Part shown: positions 27,295 to 36,699 of the stretch, in pieces
How positions within the stretch are numbered: the first letter of the stretch is position 1
Layout of the letters: every line of letters starts with the position of its first letter
NCBI GenBank assembly: GCA_947497245.1
Contig: CANMFO010000003.1
Span: 496,001-560,000, forward strand
Source of the DNA: an uncultured Flavobacteriaceae bacterium
Lineage (GTDB): Bacteria; Bacteroidota; Bacteroidia; Flavobacteriales; Flavobacteriaceae
Reading direction: 5' to 3'
Length of the DNA: 64,000 nt
Notes under the pieces: generated by a model
What the model was told of the DNA's origin: nothing
Databases searched by the model: none
What the model saw: only the letters and a program-made list of their open reading frames with translations
Program-made: the position numbers and the translations under genes

Positions 27295-27737
27295 AGATTA
27301 AGTATTTAAGGTTGGCAACAAAGGTCCAAACCTGGTCCGATGAAGGGAAATTTACTGGTCTAAGGGGACATTTAATCGATAACACTAAGGGAGATGGGAT
27401 ATGAAGGGTGTTTTCCGCGATTAACGGTTTGGGCGTTTGTTTTCCAAATCAGGAAGAAGATGCGGTTCATCGATTGTATACCATGAACACGGGATATCAA
27501 GGGTCGTTTGCAAATGGGGAAGGCTTTCCGTGCACCGTCGAAGATGTCCTCGGAAGTTTGCTTTTGCCGCATGTCAAATGAAGATCTTTCCTTCTCGGCC
27601 CGGAAACCCCTATTTAAAACAAGTGGCAGGCCAGCGGGATACTGCTGGGAAAATATGGACAGCAAATCCGGGCATGCCTCCTGCTGCCGGGGTTACCGGT
27701 CCCGAGGGTCTATGGGAAACCCGATTCCCCATCCCCC

Positions 27738-27770
27738 TGAAAACAAAAAACCCGCTCAAAGGAACGGGTC
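27738..27770 (-). terminator. Intrinsic terminator downstream of tRNA-Phe
   Basis: Minus-strand ACCCGTTCCTTTGAGCGGGTTTTTTGTTTT: ACCCG/CGGGT stem plus T tract. Confidence 0.7.
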
Positions 27771-27782
27771 TTGTGCTTGATG

Positions 27783-27855
<73 letters not shown>

Positions 27856-27864
27856 AGTAAAAAG

Positions 27865-27913
27865 CGGAGGGCTGCGCCCTCCGTAGCTACACCACAGGTG
27901 TGGCGTAGGAGGG
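27865..27913 (-). promoter_or_regulatory. Alternative hairpins 5' of tRNA-Phe, terminator/antiterminator-like
   Basis: CGGAGGGC-TGC-GCCCTCCG (27865-27883) followed on the minus strand by CTTTTTA; a competing CCCTC/GAGGG plus CTACaCCAC/GTGGcGTAG pairing lies upstream of it. Confidence 0.5.
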
Positions 27914-27998
27914 TGCAAATATAATTTCAAATTTACGATATACAAACAAAAATGTAAAAAAAGCCCTAGGGTTGTTCTCCTTTTATGATCTTTGTAGT

Positions 27999-28727
27999 AT
28001 GAACTTGGTTTTAGATGCTGGGAACACCTTGGTAAAGTTTGCGGTGTTCGATACTGGGGTGATGGTGTTCCGTAAGGAAACCTCGCTGGAAAAGGCCGTC
28101 CTGACCGCCAAGGAAGTCTGTGATCTTTTCCCAAAAATAAGCCGCACCATCGTTTCCTCGGTCAATAATCTGGACCCCAAGATCATCGCGGTACTTTCCA
28201 TATTCAGCAAAGTGCATCGACTGGACCATAGCTCCAAGGTACCCTTTAAAAACTCATATGCCACGCCCCGTTCGTTGGGGGTGGACCGTATTGCTTTGGC
28301 CACTGCGGCCTTTTACCACAATCCCAAGGGCAATACCCTGGTGATCGACGCGGGGACATGCATTACATACGACATGGTCAACGATTATGGCGAGTATCTG
28401 GGCGGGGCCATTTCCCCGGGCTTGAACATGCGCTATAGGGCACTTCATGAACAGACTGCCAAGCTGCCCTTGTTGAAGCCCGATGAGCTGCTCGACTTCA
28501 TCGGAAATGCTACGGAAAGCAGCATTCACAGTGGTGTGGTCAATGGTTTGAGGCACGAATTGGACGGGTGCATTGAGCAATATCGTTCGCGTTTTACAGA
28601 TTTAACAGTTATTTTAACAGGTGGGGATGCCCAATTTTTGTCAAAACGATTAAAAAATACCATATTTGCGGATTCCAATTTTCTCCTACTGGGGTTGAAC
28701 TATTTACTGGAATACAACAAGCATTAA
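27999..28727 (+). CDS. coaX: Type III pantothenate kinase
   Basis: Likely start MNLVLDAGNTLVKFAVFD; TPRSLGVDRIALATAA, LVIDAGTCITYDMV, GGAISPGLNMRYRALHEQTAKLPLL, LTGGDA. Confidence 0.95.
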   Translation: MNLVLDAGNTLVKFAVFDTGVMVFRKETSLEKAVLTAKEVCDLFPKISRTIVSSVNNLDPKIIAVLSIFSKVHRLDHSSKVPFKNSYATPRSLGVDRIALATAAFYHNPKGNTLVIDAGTCITYDMVNDYGEYLGGAISPGLNMRYRALHEQTAKLPLLKPDELLDFIGNATESSIHSGVVNGLRHELDGCIEQYRSRFTDLTVILTGGDAQFLSKRLKNTIFADSNFLLLGLNYLLEYNKH

Positions 28728-30017
28728 ATGGTAAAGAATTTTATTATTGCTGTGGTTTGCCTTGCAGCTTCAAGTCTGTACGCTCAAAATGGCACGACTT
28801 CCCCTTACTCGTATTTTGGCATCGGAGAGGCAAGGACCCTGGGTACGGTGGAAAATCAAATGATGGGGGGCATCGCAGTATATGGGGATAGCATTCACCT
28901 GAACCTGAGGAACCCCGCCGCCTATGGTAAATTGGGGGTCCCCTTCAATGAGGATTTCGGAACAACGGTCTATACCGCTGGGATATCGCACAAGGAACTA
29001 CGACTCGAAAGCTTTACCGAACAAGAGAGCAGCCAGGTGACCAATTTGGATTATCTCTCCTTGGGCTTTACCTTGCGAAAAGGCCTGGGAATCGGTTTTG
29101 GCCTCATGCCCTACACCTCTGTCGGGTATAATTTGGTATCGGAAAGCACCAATGACAGTGGGTCCGCGGTGATCAATCGTTTCACGGGTGCGGGAGGCCT
29201 TAACAGGGTATACCTGTCAATAGGCTATGAGGTTTTCGAAGATTTCAATATTGGCGTAACGGGGAACTTCAATTTTGGCAACCTGGAAAGCCAAAGGGTT
29301 CAGAGTGTGGAGGACGTGCAGTTCGGCACCAAGGACCTCCGGACTTCCAAGGTGAACGGCACGGATTTCAACTATTCCCTTCTCTATACACCGGCCATAA
29401 AGGACAAATATACCTTGTTTGCCTCCGCCCGGATCAATACCCAGGCCAACCTGACGTCCAAGAACACCAGGGCACTGGGCTCTTTTTTGATATCCGAAAA
29501 TCAAGACATCGAGACAATCGATGTGGATCTCGATGCACAAGGTCTCCGAAACACCGAATTAAAAGTGCCCACGACGACCAGCATTGGACTCGGATTTGGC
29601 GAGGACATGAAGTGGTTTATAGGAGCGGAATATAGTTTTCAGGGCCTTGGCTCCTTCTCCAACGATTTTCTAAGTGCCGATAACCTGGTATATGAGGATG
29701 CCAGTAGCTATGCCCTGGGGGGGTATTGGGTGCCCAACCGCTCCTCCTTTCAAAGTTATTTGAAGCGGGTCACCTATAGGGCGGGAATGCGCCTGGACAA
29801 TACCGGGATGCTCGTCAACGATAAGGAGATCAGTAATTTTGGCATAACTTTTGGAGTTGGGTTACCACTTGGCAGAACGTATTCCAATTTGAACGTTGGT
29901 TTTGAGGTGGGAAGAAGGGGTACCACATCCGCCGATTTGATAGAGGAAAATTACTTCAAGATCAACTTGGGACTGTCATTTAACGATCTTTGGTTCCTTA
30001 AAAGGAAGATAAATTAA
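28728..30017 (+). CDS. Outer-membrane beta-barrel protein (FadL/OmpP1-like)
   Basis: 429 aa; signal peptide; SPYSYFGIGEARTLGTVENQMMGGIAV; repeated beta strands; ATG abuts the coaX stop. Confidence 0.75.
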   Translation: MVKNFIIAVVCLAASSLYAQNGTTSPYSYFGIGEARTLGTVENQMMGGIAVYGDSIHLNLRNPAAYGKLGVPFNEDFGTTVYTAGISHKELRLESFTEQESSQVTNLDYLSLGFTLRKGLGIGFGLMPYTSVGYNLVSESTNDSGSAVINRFTGAGGLNRVYLSIGYEVFEDFNIGVTGNFNFGNLESQRVQSVEDVQFGTKDLRTSKVNGTDFNYSLLYTPAIKDKYTLFASARINTQANLTSKNTRALGSFLISENQDIETIDVDLDAQGLRNTELKVPTTTSIGLGFGEDMKWFIGAEYSFQGLGSFSNDFLSADNLVYEDASSYALGGYWVPNRSSFQSYLKRVTYRAGMRLDNTGMLVNDKEISNFGITFGVGLPLGRTYSNLNVGFEVGRRGTTSADLIEENYFKINLGLSFNDLWFLKRKIN

Positions 30018-30057
30018 TAAAAATTAGTACTTTAACCACTCTAAAAACACTGAACAA

Positions 30058-31428
30058 ATGAAAACGAAACTCTACTTCACGGCAATTTTGCTTTTAGGGT
30101 TTATGGGAATAAGCAATGCACAGGCCCAAAATCCTGAATGTACCACCAACCTTTCCATATATGTGGAACACGCCAAGGTTAAGAACTATGACGCAGCCTA
30201 TACCCCATGGAAAATGGTGTACGATCAATGCCCGGATTTGAACCGTGCCACCTTTGTTTACGGGGAAAGGATCTTGAAGGATAAGATCAAAAAATCGAAC
30301 GGTACGGAGAAAGATGGTTTTATAGGCGATCTTTTGGTGTTGTATGACAACAGCATGAAATACTTTCCGGCTAAGACCAAGATGGCCGATATGGAAATCA
30401 AAAAGGTGTTGATGAAATATGACAACAAAATGATTTCCAACGATGAAATCTACAGCAATCTACAAAAGGCATTTACCGAGGATAGGGACAATTTCAAAAA
30501 CGCAAAAGCACTTTATCTATATTTTTCGAGTTTGGTCGATTTGAATGCGGCCGGCAAAAAAGACCTTCAGGAAGTTTTCGATGTGTACGATGACGTTACC
30601 GAGAAAATTGAGGAGGAAAACAAGAAATTGACCGCCACCATCACCAAATTATTGCCCAAGGAGGAAAAGGATGAATTGACCTCTAAGGAGAAAAAAGTGC
30701 TGAAGGCGGCAAATACAAACTCCGTGTCCTTTGGTAAGATCGCGGGAAGCATCGATTCCAAGCTGGGTAAATTGGCCGATTGCGGCAACCTGATCCCCTT
30801 GTACCAAAAAAGTTTTGATGCCAAAAAGGGCGATGTGAAGTGGGTAAAACGTGCGGTGGGAAGAATGTTCAACAAGGAATGTACCGACGACCCGATGTTC
30901 AAAAAACTGTTCGAGGCCCAATTGGCACTTGATCCATCGGCCGATGCCTATGTGTACGGAGGTACCCTAAAGCAAAAAGCGGGGGACACCAACGGTGCCG
31001 TTGCCGATTTCAACAAGGCACTGGAACTCGAAACCGATTCGTATAAAAAGTCGAACATCGCATACAAAGTGGCCACCATCTATCGAAGGGGAAGCAAATC
31101 GACGGCCAGAAACTATGCCCAAAAGGCGATCAATGCCAATTCTGCCAATGGGAAAGCGTATTTGTTGATCGCAAGTCTTTACGCAAGCAGTGCCAATGCA
31201 TGTGGCAAGACCACTTTCGAAAAAAGGGCCATTTATTGGAAGGCTGCGGATATGGCGCGCAAAGCGGGCCGCGTGGATCCCTCTTTGAGCTCAAGGGCCA
31301 ACAAGGCGGCAGCCAGCTATTCGGCAAAAGCGCCGACCAAGGAAATGATCTTTACCGAGGGAATGCAGGGTAAGACGGTTACATTCAGTTGTTGGGTCGG
31401 CGGCAGTGTGAAGGTTCCCAACTTGTAA
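30058..31428 (+). CDS. Tetratricopeptide repeat protein (secreted)
   Basis: 456 aa; signal peptide; AGDTNGAVADFNKALELETDSYKKSNIAYKVATIY, YAQKAINANSANGKAYLLIASLY. Confidence 0.78.
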   Translation: MKTKLYFTAILLLGFMGISNAQAQNPECTTNLSIYVEHAKVKNYDAAYTPWKMVYDQCPDLNRATFVYGERILKDKIKKSNGTEKDGFIGDLLVLYDNSMKYFPAKTKMADMEIKKVLMKYDNKMISNDEIYSNLQKAFTEDRDNFKNAKALYLYFSSLVDLNAAGKKDLQEVFDVYDDVTEKIEEENKKLTATITKLLPKEEKDELTSKEKKVLKAANTNSVSFGKIAGSIDSKLGKLADCGNLIPLYQKSFDAKKGDVKWVKRAVGRMFNKECTDDPMFKKLFEAQLALDPSADAYVYGGTLKQKAGDTNGAVADFNKALELETDSYKKSNIAYKVATIYRRGSKSTARNYAQKAINANSANGKAYLLIASLYASSANACGKTTFEKRAIYWKAADMARKAGRVDPSLSSRANKAAASYSAKAPTKEMIFTEGMQGKTVTFSCWVGGSVKVPNL

Positions 31429-31429
31429 T

Positions 31430-32035
31430 ATGACCCCAAAAAAAGTACATTATTTTAAGGGCATTGCCATCTTTTCGATGGCAATGCTTTTTTTTTCATG
31501 TAAGGACGGTTATAAAAGGGTAGGGGAGGAAGCGATCCCAAAAATATACCCACAGGGAATAGCGGAAAACTTCGAGCTTACCTATACCAAGATCTCCGAA
31601 AACCTGGAGTCCGATGATACGGGGGAGTCCAAGGTTATTGCCGTACTCACAAGCCCCCTGAGCAACAATTTCGACAATCTGAAGTTTCCCCATAAGACCT
31701 TTCCCGAAGGGCTCGAGGTGGACTTGTTCGATGAACAGGGAAATAAGAGCGTCATCACTGCCGATTACGGAATTATTTATTCCGCCACCAATTTAATAGA
31801 TTTACAGGGAAATGTGGTGGTGCGGCTTCATGATGGCAAAAAGTTGGAAGCGCCGCAATTGTACTACGACCAGGACAACGAATGGATCTTTACCCAGGAA
31901 AAGTTTAAGTTCACCAATCCGGAGGATGGCACCGTAATGGACGGCGAGGGAATGGATTTTAACAGGGATATCAGCAATTTATACGCACATAAGGTCTACG
32001 GCATAATGACCATAAAAGAAGAAAAAGATGATTAA
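31430..32035 (+). CDS. lptC: LPS export periplasmic lipoprotein LptC-like
   Basis: 201 aa; lipobox AMLFFSC; DYGIIYSATNLIDLQGNVVVRLHDGKKLEAPQLYYDQDNEWIFTQEKFKFT. Confidence 0.75.
   Translation: MTPKKVHYFKGIAIFSMAMLFFSCKDGYKRVGEEAIPKIYPQGIAENFELTYTKISENLESDDTGESKVIAVLTSPLSNNFDNLKFPHKTFPEGLEVDLFDEQGNKSVITADYGIIYSATNLIDLQGNVVVRLHDGKKLEAPQLYYDQDNEWIFTQEKFKFTNPEDGTVMDGEGMDFNRDISNLYAHKVYGIMTIKEEKDD
31461..31496 (+). terminator. Intragenic intrinsic-terminator structure inside the lptC signal-peptide coding region
   Basis: GCATTGCCATC-TTTTC-GATGGCAATGC (perfect 11-bp stem) directly followed by nine T. Confidence 0.75.
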
Positions 32036-32231
32036 GATTTTGAGGTATACCGAATACGTGTATTTGATCGTTGCCCTGTTTTCCTGCTATAGGATCTACA
32101 CGGACTGGAACATGGACCGTCAAAACGCTTATTTATTTGTTTTTTTTGCCATTGTTTCCATAGGGATGTTTCTTTTCAGGAGGAACTACAGGCGAAAATT
32201 CGAACAACGAAAACGGGATAACCAACAATAG
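32028..32231 (+). CDS. Small hypothetical membrane protein
   Basis: 67 aa with two hydrophobic stretches; overlaps the lptC end by 8 bp. Confidence 0.65.
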   Translation: MIKILRYTEYVYLIVALFSCYRIYTDWNMDRQNAYLFVFFAIVSIGMFLFRRNYRRKFEQRKRDNQQ

Positions 32232-32233
32232 TT

Positions 32234-33523
32234 GTGGAAACGTCAATTGTGATCATTGTACTTTCATTGATTTTTTCGGCCTTTTTTTCCGGCATGGAAA
32301 TCGCCTTTGTGTCCGCCAACAAAATCCATATTGAAATAGAGAAGAAACAAGAAGGTTTTTTGGCCAACGTGCTTACCCGACTTACCAGAAAACCCTCGAA
32401 GTTTATTGCGACCATGCTTATCGGCAACAACATTGCCCTGGTGGTCTATGGGTTTTTTATGGGGGAGCTCCTTATGGATTGGTTTCGGGAAATGGGGCCT
32501 TCCGCAAGCACTTTTATTGATTTGTTGCGTACCGACTTCAGTCTGTTGACACAAACCATTATCTCCACCCTGGTCATTTTGTTGACCGCTGAGTTTCTCC
32601 CCAAGGTGCTGTTCCAGATCTATTCGAACACCCTTTTAAAAGTTCTGGCCGTGCCCGCTTATCTTTTTTATGTGCTGTTTTCGCTGATATCGGATTTTGT
32701 CATTAAGATTTCGGACGTTATTTTGAAGGCCTTTTTCAGGACGGATGGCGACGAGGTACAGTTGGCCTTCAGCAAAATAGAATTGGGGGATTACATCACG
32801 GAACAAATGGAGACGGTCGAGGAGGAGGATGAGGTGGATTCTGAAATACAAATATTTCAGAACGCCCTCGAATTTGCCGAGGTCAAGGCAAGGGAAGTTA
32901 TGGTACCCAGGACGGAAATAACCGCGGTGGAACTGCATGAAACACCAAAAACCCTTGCCAAATTGTTCACGGAAACCGGCTATTCAAAAATTTTGATCTA
33001 TAAGGGCACCATCGACAATATCATAGGATACGTGCATTCTTATGAGCTTTTTAAAAAACCGAAGACGGTCAAAAGTATTCTGCTACCGGTCGAATTTGTA
33101 CCGGAGACAATGCTGATCCAGGACATTTTGAACGTCCTTACCAAAAAAAGGAAGAGCATTGCCGTGGTACTGGACGAATACGGCGGCACCGCGGGCATTA
33201 TGACCGTGGAGGACATAATCGAGGAACTTTTTGGCGAAATCGAGGATGAACACGATACCACCGACCTGATCGAGGAACGGTTGGGCGAAAGCACCTATAA
33301 GCTGTCCGCACGTCTGGAGGTGGACTATCTCAACGAAGCCTACCGATGGGAATTGCCCAAGGGGGATGAATATGAAACCTTGGGAGGTTTGATAGTTAAC
33401 GAAACGGGGGAGATACCCGAACAGGATTCCGAGATCAGGGTAGAAAACTTCAAATTTGTCATTTTGGAGGTCTCCAGTACCAAAATCGATTTGGTATCAC
33501 TTGAAATCCTTGAAAAAGAATAA
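32234..33523 (+). CDS. CNNM/CBS-pair hemolysin-family membrane protein (HlyC/CorC-like)
   Basis: 429 aa; FSGMEIAFVSANK, EVMVPRTEITAVE, VLDEYGGTAGIMTVEDIIEELFGEIEDE; GTG start. Confidence 0.92.
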   Translation: METSIVIIVLSLIFSAFFSGMEIAFVSANKIHIEIEKKQEGFLANVLTRLTRKPSKFIATMLIGNNIALVVYGFFMGELLMDWFREMGPSASTFIDLLRTDFSLLTQTIISTLVILLTAEFLPKVLFQIYSNTLLKVLAVPAYLFYVLFSLISDFVIKISDVILKAFFRTDGDEVQLAFSKIELGDYITEQMETVEEEDEVDSEIQIFQNALEFAEVKAREVMVPRTEITAVELHETPKTLAKLFTETGYSKILIYKGTIDNIIGYVHSYELFKKPKTVKSILLPVEFVPETMLIQDILNVLTKKRKSIAVVLDEYGGTAGIMTVEDIIEELFGEIEDEHDTTDLIEERLGESTYKLSARLEVDYLNEAYRWELPKGDEYETLGGLIVNETGEIPEQDSEIRVENFKFVILEVSSTKIDLVSLEILEKE

Positions 33524-33643
33524 GCTCCACCGTTTGGTACAAGTCCGTACGACCCCGGACAGATCGATCAAACTTACTGTATTACTTTTTAATAAGTGAA
33601 AAGAAAATGGTAATTTCGCCAACTGATTTTAAAGATACATAGC

Positions 33644-35764
33644 ATGGCAATTTTAGAGAATATTAGAAAACGTACCACCATTTTGATCCTGATCATCGGG
33701 ATGGCCCTGTTCGCTTTTGTAATATCCGGAGTCTTTACCAGCGGAACCCTGGGGGGGGGAGGAAAGATCGGATCTACCATAGCGGAGATCAACGGTGAGG
33801 AGATTGCCATAGATGAGTTCCGTCAGAAGGTGGAAAACGCTCAGCGGAACTCCCCCCCGGCGACCTCTACCATTCAAATTGTGAACCAGGTTTGGGACCA
33901 ACAGCTTCGCAGCAGTATATTGGGCCAGCAGTTCGAAGAACTGGGCGTGGACATAGAACAAGATCAGATCATCAATTTCCTCAAAACCTCGGGCTATGCC
34001 CAAAGCCCGGAATTTCACAATGCGGATGGCATTTTCGATGAGACGGTATTCAGGAATGCCGTGGCGAATTGGAGGGAAACCGATGCGCTCCGGTACGACA
34101 GTTGGTTGCAGACTGAAAAGGCCATTATCCAACTGGCCAAGGAACAAACCTATTTTAACCTGATCAAGGCCGGTGTCGGGGCCACCTTGAAAGAGGGGGA
34201 GCTCGATTACCGTTTGGCCAACGAGAAAATGGACGTGAGCTATGTGCGGGTGCCCTTCAGTTCGATACCGGATAGCAGCATCACCATTACCAAAAGTGAG
34301 ATCGCGACGTTCATCAACGACCATAAAGAGGATTTCCAACAGGACGAGGCACGGGATATCCAGTTTGTCTATTTTGAGGAAAAACCCTCGGAGACCGATG
34401 TCAAGGGCGTGGAAGATGCCATCACTAAACTCATGGACGATTCTGTGGAATACAATGAATTGACGGATAAAAACGATACGATACAAGGGTTTCGCAACAC
34501 TTCGGATATTGCCGCCTTCCTGGACCGGAATTCGGATCTGAAGTTCGATACCATTTACAGGGCCAAAAAAGAATTGTCGCCCATATTCGCGGATACCCTG
34601 ATGACCCTGCAAGTTGGCGGCGTTTACGGGCCCTATCGCGATGGGGACTATTTCAAGGTGACCAGAATGGTGGGCAGAAGATCAAATGGTTCCGTAAAGG
34701 CCAGCCACATACTGATTGCCTATGAAGGTGCCCAACGGGCCAATCCGGAAGTAAAACGCACCAAGGAGGAAGCGGAAAAGAAAGCAAATGAATTGTTGCG
34801 GGAAGCCAAAAAATCCGGATCCGTTTTTGCGGAACTGGCGCGGGACAATTCAGATGGACCTTCGGCACCCAATGGAGGTGACCTGGGTTACTTCCAAAGG
34901 GGGGTCATGGTGCCCAAATTCAACGACTTTGCTTTTGGAAACCCTACGGGAACGATCGGCCTGGTGGAAACTGATTTTGGATACCACGTCATCAAGATAG
35001 ATGATAAACAGGACATCGTACAGATTGCCGAACTGGCCAGGGAAGTAGAACCCTCCGAAGAAACAATCAACGGACTCTTTACGGATGCCACCAATTTCGA
35101 GTTGGATGCCATTGCGACCGATATCGCATTTTCGGATTTTGCAAAGGAAAAGGAATACCTTATCCGTCCGGTAAACAGGATCAAGGCCATGGATGAGAAC
35201 CTGCCCGGTCTGGGTGCACAGCGGGCCATTGTGCAATGGGCCTTCAACGGAGAGACCACACCCGGGGAGATCAAAAGATTCAACATTAACAATGGCTATG
35301 CGGTGGTACAGCTCACCGGCAAATACGATACGGGCCTGATGTCAGTGGAGGACGCCTCCGCCACCGTACTTCCAAAGATCAGGAAAGAGCGCAAAGCGGC
35401 CCAGATCATTGGGGCGAACAAAGGAAAGACAATGGAAGACCTGGCGAAGGACAACAATGTAAGTGTTTCCAATGCCACTGCCCTGACCGTTAAATCGCCT
35501 ACTATTCCGGGAGCGGGCTCCGAACCTACGGTAGTGGGAACCGCCTTCGCCATGACCGAGGGCGAAACCTCTGGATTGATCGAGGGAAACTCCGGAATCT
35601 TTATGGTCACCGTGACCAAAAAACAAGAGCCCGTAAAGCTCGAGAATTACAGCACCTATGCCAGTACCTTGAAAACGGCCAATGCCGGAAAAGTGAATAC
35701 GGCCGTTTTGGAAGCCTTAAAGAAAAAAGCGGAGATCGAGGACAAAAGGAACATCTTTTTCTAA
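33644..35764 (+). CDS. Peptidylprolyl isomerase, PpiD/SurA-like
   Basis: 706 aa; N-terminal TM; AEINGEEIAIDEFRQKVE; parvulin domain SHILIAYEGAQ...GDLGYFQRGVMVPKFNDFAF...GYHVIKI. Confidence 0.92.
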   Translation: MAILENIRKRTTILILIIGMALFAFVISGVFTSGTLGGGGKIGSTIAEINGEEIAIDEFRQKVENAQRNSPPATSTIQIVNQVWDQQLRSSILGQQFEELGVDIEQDQIINFLKTSGYAQSPEFHNADGIFDETVFRNAVANWRETDALRYDSWLQTEKAIIQLAKEQTYFNLIKAGVGATLKEGELDYRLANEKMDVSYVRVPFSSIPDSSITITKSEIATFINDHKEDFQQDEARDIQFVYFEEKPSETDVKGVEDAITKLMDDSVEYNELTDKNDTIQGFRNTSDIAAFLDRNSDLKFDTIYRAKKELSPIFADTLMTLQVGGVYGPYRDGDYFKVTRMVGRRSNGSVKASHILIAYEGAQRANPEVKRTKEEAEKKANELLREAKKSGSVFAELARDNSDGPSAPNGGDLGYFQRGVMVPKFNDFAFGNPTGTIGLVETDFGYHVIKIDDKQDIVQIAELAREVEPSEETINGLFTDATNFELDAIATDIAFSDFAKEKEYLIRPVNRIKAMDENLPGLGAQRAIVQWAFNGETTPGEIKRFNINNGYAVVQLTGKYDTGLMSVEDASATVLPKIRKERKAAQIIGANKGKTMEDLAKDNNVSVSNATALTVKSPTIPGAGSEPTVVGTAFAMTEGETSGLIEGNSGIFMVTVTKKQEPVKLENYSTYASTLKTANAGKVNTAVLEALKKKAEIEDKRNIFF

Positions 35765-35784
35765 GACGGAAAGGTTTTCCGATC

Positions 35785-36699
35785 TTACAAAATCATCTGG
35801 GAATAGGGTATGACGGTGTCGTACCCTTTTTCTTTGAAATATCGGGGAGTTTCCGCCCCCCCGGTCGCCAAAACGAAGTCGCCGCCCCAGGCACCGAGAC
35901 TTTTAACGCTCCCCCCAAAATCCGGAAAGATCGATTTCTTGACCGTGTCCATTCCCAAAACCCCGGAAAGCACGTCTTCATGCTCGGTAAGCAAAGCTTC
36001 AAATTCCAACAAGGTGTTACAATGGACAACTTTTTCAGTAATTTGGGAAATTGCCCCGACAAGTTCGATACGGTCAAAATTTCGATTTCTATATTGGGCG
36101 ATTCCCTCCCTGCTATCCTGTTTTTTATTGAGATGGACAAAAAACAACTGGTCCCTGAAGGGCGGTTCAAACCGGATCGGCTCCACTTTTGGGACCCCGT
36201 TCTCCAGCTGGTACAGGAGGGCGGAATCGTTTTGGGCGCAGGCAATGTCATAACCGCTTCCCGAAAATGCATTCCACAACAATCGATAGGCATCGACCTG
36301 GGCCCACTGGGCAATGTTGTTGATCAAGGTGGAAGAGGACCCCAGGCCCCAGTCGCGGGGAAAACCCAATCGGGTCTCCACCCGATACCCCACATTACCA
36401 TGTAAAAACTTGGGATTCATCCGACGGGCCTCCATCAATATCCTGGAAAGCGTTTCGGCTACGGGAGGCACGGTTGCCCTTTTGTGCTGGAAGAGGGGTT
36501 GCCCCAAATTGAAGGTGGTCTCGAACCAAATACGATCATTTTGGTCAAAACTGGTCCATTTGAGCTGCTGTGATTCGATGGCAGTTGCCGTTAAGGATTG
36601 CCCATGGCGGGTAGGGAGGGCGAGGGCCCGCGCACCATCGAGCACGGCATATTCACCGGTGATCAGAAGTTTGCCATTGCTATGGAAGGGTCCGGTCAT
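35785..36699 (-). CDS. GHMP kinase (GYDIA family)
   Basis: 304 aa; SNGKLLITGEYAVLDGARALALPT, FPRDWGLGSSSTLINNIA, SGYDIACAQNDSALLY. Confidence 0.9.
   Translation of the reverse strand: MTGPFHSNGKLLITGEYAVLDGARALALPTRHGQSLTATAIESQQLKWTSFDQNDRIWFETTFNLGQPLFQHKRATVPPVAETLSRILMEARRMNPKFLHGNVGYRVETRLGFPRDWGLGSSSTLINNIAQWAQVDAYRLLWNAFSGSGYDIACAQNDSALLYQLENGVPKVEPIRFEPPFRDQLFFVHLNKKQDSREGIAQYRNRNFDRIELVGAISQITEKVVHCNTLLEFEALLTEHEDVLSGVLGMDTVKKSIFPDFGGSVKSLGAWGGDFVLATGGAETPRYFKEKGYDTVIPYSQMIL

Noticed and set aside
29717-29723. G7 tract in the outer-membrane protein gene as a phase-variation site
   Set aside because: Tract is short and located late in the gene; weaker case than the G9 tract at 33751.
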